NCBI GenBank assembly: GCA_019113825.1
Contig: DXGR01000075.1
Coordinates: 1 to 64,000 of the forward strand
Source: Candidatus Stackebrandtia excrementipullorum
GTDB lineage: Bacteria > Actinomycetota > Actinomycetes > Mycobacteriales > Micromonosporaceae
Reading direction: 5' to 3'
DNA length: 64,000 nucleotides
Of the stretch, positions 61,899 to 64,000 are shown one piece after another; positions within the stretch are counted from its first letter, which is position 1, and every line of letters begins with the position of its first letter. Under the pieces are notes generated by a model. That model searched no databases. It was not told the DNA's origin and worked only from the letters and a program-made list of their open reading frames with translations. Made by a program: the position numbers and the translations under genes.

Positions 61899-63176
61899 TC
61901 ACTTCTCCTGTCGGCTTGGTTTCTCGGCCGGCTCACCGTCGGTGACCTGAACGCTCACCTGGCCGCGCGCCAACCGTAGTGTCAGCGGCTCGTTGACGTT
62001 GACCTCGTCGGCGGATCGAACGACCGCACCCTCACCGGTCTGAGCGATCGCGTAGCCGCGGTCCAATGTCGCCTGCGGCGACAACGCTCGCAACTGAGAC
62101 CTCAGGTGGGTGTTGTCGCGATGGGCGTGGTCGAGGCGAGTGGCCAAGGCACGTCGCATCCGGGTCAGCAACTGCTCGACATCGGTTTGGCGTGTATCAA
62201 CCATGACCTGCGGATGTGCCAGGCATGGCCGGGACCGCAGCGCGGCCAACCCCTGAGACTCGCGCTCCACCTTCTGCGTCAACGCCTGACGCAACCGGTG
62301 GCGGGCCTGATTGAGGCCGCGTTGTTCCTCTGCGAAGTCGGGGACCACCCGCTTCCCCGCATCGGTCGGTGTCGAGCATCGAAGGTCGGCGACGTAATCG
62401 AGCAACGGAGAATCCGGTTCGTGCCCGATCGCCGACACCACCGGCGTCGTGCACGCGAACACCGCCCGGCACAACGTCTCGTCCGAGAACGGAAGAAGGT
62501 CCTCGACGCTTCCGCCGCCTCGGGCAAGAATGATCACGTCGACGGAGTCGTCGTTGTCGAGCTCGGTCAGGGCTTCCAACATCCGGGTCACGGCGGTGGC
62601 CCCCTGCACCGGAACTTCGCGAACCTCAAAACGAGCCGACGGCAGCCGGGCGGTCGCATTCTCGATCACATCGCGCATCGCCGCGGAGTTTCGGCCCGTG
62701 ATGAGTCCGATCCGGTGGGGAAGGAACGGCAACGGACGTTTGCGTTCGGCGGCGAACAGGCCTTCGGCGGCCAGTTGTTTTCTCAACCGTTCCAGCCGGG
62801 CCAACAGTTCACCCAGGCCGACCTGCCGAATTTGAGAGGCACGCAACGACAGGGTCCCGCGAGCCGCATACCAGTCGGGTTTGGCCTGCACGACGACCCG
62901 CGCCCCCTCGACGAGCGCGGGTTCGCAGGATTCGACGATGGAGCGGGTGGCGACAACGCTCACACTGATCTCGGCGGCGGCGTCACGAAGCGTCAAGAAG
63001 ACGTACGCCGCGCCGGGGCGTTTGCTGAACTGAGTGATCTGGCCTTCGACCCACACAGACCCCAGTCGCGCGATCCAGTCGCCGATTTTTTGGCTGACTA
63101 CACGCACAGGCCACGGCGACTCGGGACTGCTGCGTTGCGGCGGTGCTGTGCCGGTCGTCTGCTCAGACAAGGTCAC
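61899..63176 (-). CDS. xseA: Exodeoxyribonuclease VII large subunit
   Basis: The 425-residue protein has the N-terminal OB-fold ([21 protein letters not shown]) and the catalytic ExoVII region ([62 protein letters not shown]), then a coiled coil. It forms ExoVII with XseB. TAGTCT, six bases, then GTG indicates a leaderless start. Confidence 0.95.
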   Translation of the reverse strand: MTLSEQTTGTAPPQRSSPESPWPVRVVSQKIGDWIARLGSVWVEGQITQFSKRPGAAYVFLTLRDAAAEISVSVVATRSIVESCEPALVEGARVVVQAKPDWYAARGTLSLRASQIRQVGLGELLARLERLRKQLAAEGLFAAERKRPLPFLPHRIGLITGRNSAAMRDVIENATARLPSARFEVREVPVQGATAVTRMLEALTELDNDDSVDVIILARGGGSVEDLLPFSDETLCRAVFACTTPVVSAIGHEPDSPLLDYVADLRCSTPTDAGKRVVPDFAEEQRGLNQARHRLRQALTQKVERESQGLAALRSRPCLAHPQVMVDTRQTDVEQLLTRMRRALATRLDHAHRDNTHLRSQLRALSPQATLDRGYAIAQTGEGAVVRSADEVNVNEPLTLRLARGQVSVQVTDGEPAEKPSRQEK

Positions 63177-63251
63177 TTCGCCAGACTACGCAACCCCTGT
63201 GACGGTGAAGCCTCTCACGGCAGCGCCCCCGTGCGAACGTCTATACGTACC

Positions 63252-64000
63252 ATGGAACACATGTCTGAGCCCGCGAAGCGAGTCCTCTTGGCGAAACCTC
63301 GTGGTTACTGCGCCGGAGTCGATCGTGCTGTGATCACCGTCGAGAAGGCCCTCGAGCTGTACGGGGCCCCTGTTTACGTGCGTAAGCAGATCGTTCACAA
63401 CAAACACGTCGTGTCGACCCTGGAGGCCAAGGGCGCAATCTTCGTGGAGGAGAACGACGAGGTGCCACCCGGCTCGATCGTCGTGTTCTCCGCGCACGGT
63501 GTGGCGCCCGAGGTGCACACGGAGGCCGCCGAACGGGGTTTGAAGGCCATTGACGCGACCTGCCCACTGGTGACGAAGGTTCACGCGGAGGCGCGACGCT
63601 TCGCCGCCGCGGACTACGACATTCTTCTCATCGGCCACGAAGGCCACGAGGAGGTCATCGGTACCACCGGTGAGGCGCCCGAACACATCAAACTCGTCGA
63701 CGGCGCCGACGACGTGGACAAGCTTAAGGTCCGTGACCCGGAGAAGGTCGTCTGGTTGTCACAGACAACCCTGTCGGTGGACGAGACCATGGACACCGTC
63801 GACGCACTGAAGCAACGGTTCCCTCTTCTTCAAGCCCCGCCCAGCGACGACATCTGTTACGCGACGCAGAACCGTCAACAGGTGGTCAAGGAGATCGCCG
63901 CCGAGTGCGAGCTGCTGTTGGTCGTCGGCTCGACCAACTCGTCGAACTCGGTGCGTCTCGTCGAGGTCGCCCTGCAGGCAGGCGCCAACACGAGTTACCT
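63252..64000 (+). CDS. ispH: 4-Hydroxy-3-methylbut-2-enyl diphosphate reductase (partial, 5' part)
   Basis: IspH (LytB) is the last enzyme of the MEP isoprenoid pathway and carries a 4Fe-4S cluster. About 249 residues are visible; the gene runs off the window. The three cluster Cys are in [27 protein letters not shown] and [12 protein letters not shown], plus the [15 protein letters not shown] and [15 protein letters not shown] segments. The start is 63252 or 63261. It diverges from xseA, as in mycobacteria (lytB2). Confidence 0.96.
   Translation, partial: MEHMSEPAKRVLLAKPRGYCAGVDRAVITVEKALELYGAPVYVRKQIVHNKHVVSTLEAKGAIFVEENDEVPPGSIVVFSAHGVAPEVHTEAAERGLKAIDATCPLVTKVHAEARRFAAADYDILLIGHEGHEEVIGTTGEAPEHIKLVDGADDVDKLKVRDPEKVVWLSQTTLSVDETMDTVDALKQRFPLLQAPPSDDICYATQNRQQVVKEIAAECELLLVVGSTNSSNSVRLVEVALQAGANTSY

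Overview
The window is a GC-rich, densely coded chromosomal segment from an actinobacterium. The evidence is a mycothiol S-conjugate amidase (mycothiol is made by Actinobacteria), an ESX/type VII secretion locus with EccB, EccC, EccD and mycosin, a translational ileS T-box with a very short Stem I, DUF3117, a DivIVA-like protein, GTP-dependent PEP carboxykinase, and many probable leaderless mRNAs. There are no PE/PPE genes, so it is not a typical mycobacterium. A Glycomyces/Stackebrandtia-like lineage would fit, but that is only a guess. No rRNA, tRNA, CRISPR array, phage or insertion sequence was seen.

Layout. 1-3.2 kb: a ydaO-type (c-di-AMP) riboswitch ahead of a secreted coiled-coil cell-wall protein, then two opposite-strand genes that share a two-helix membrane module, one of them fused to a VOC domain. 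3.5-9.3 kb: two divergent genes with amino-acid-sensing leaders, a trpEG fusion behind a leader peptide with tandem Trp codons, and ileS behind a T-box. 9.3-19.9 kb: the ESX locus, with mycP-eccB, two small Esx-type genes and eccD on the minus strand, diverging from eccC, two YbaB-like genes and a small acidic gene on the plus strand. 20-26.9 kb: M18 aminopeptidase, DivIVA-like protein, tag, a paaX/enoyl-CoA hydratase pair, DUF3117, an HtrA-like protease and tatB. 27-31 kb: mrp, a membrane protein, DUF1003 and an MgtE-N/CBS protein. As I recall the M. tuberculosis map, this order resembles Rv1209-Rv1211 followed by Rv1223-Rv1232c.

31-40.7 kb: phzF-like, an orphan hemC-like gene, an AMMECR1 pair, an SDR, a DCC/HTTM membrane module, a SpoU methyltransferase, a small membrane protein with a bacterial PH protein, and yqgE. 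40.8-54.8 kb: mca, DUF4307, greA, ilvA, ung, pckG, a short-chain-type cis-prenyltransferase, two paralogous secreted transglycosylase-like proteins flanking phoH2, glpX and DUF4245. 55.3-61.6 kb: a six-gene, translationally coupled peptide-type ABC transporter operon ending in a Tat-type lipoprotein binding protein. 61.7-64 kb: xseB, xseA and the 5' part of ispH. The mca/greA to ispH block again resembles M. tuberculosis Rv1080c-Rv1110.

Most content is core actinobacterial housekeeping. The least explained parts are the paired two-helix membrane genes with the VOC fusion, the compact ESX locus with a Trp-less Esx partner and two YbaB-like genes, the stacked RNA leaders at trpEG/ileS, the peptide-transport operon with an extended permease, and a few small ORFs that are easy to miss.
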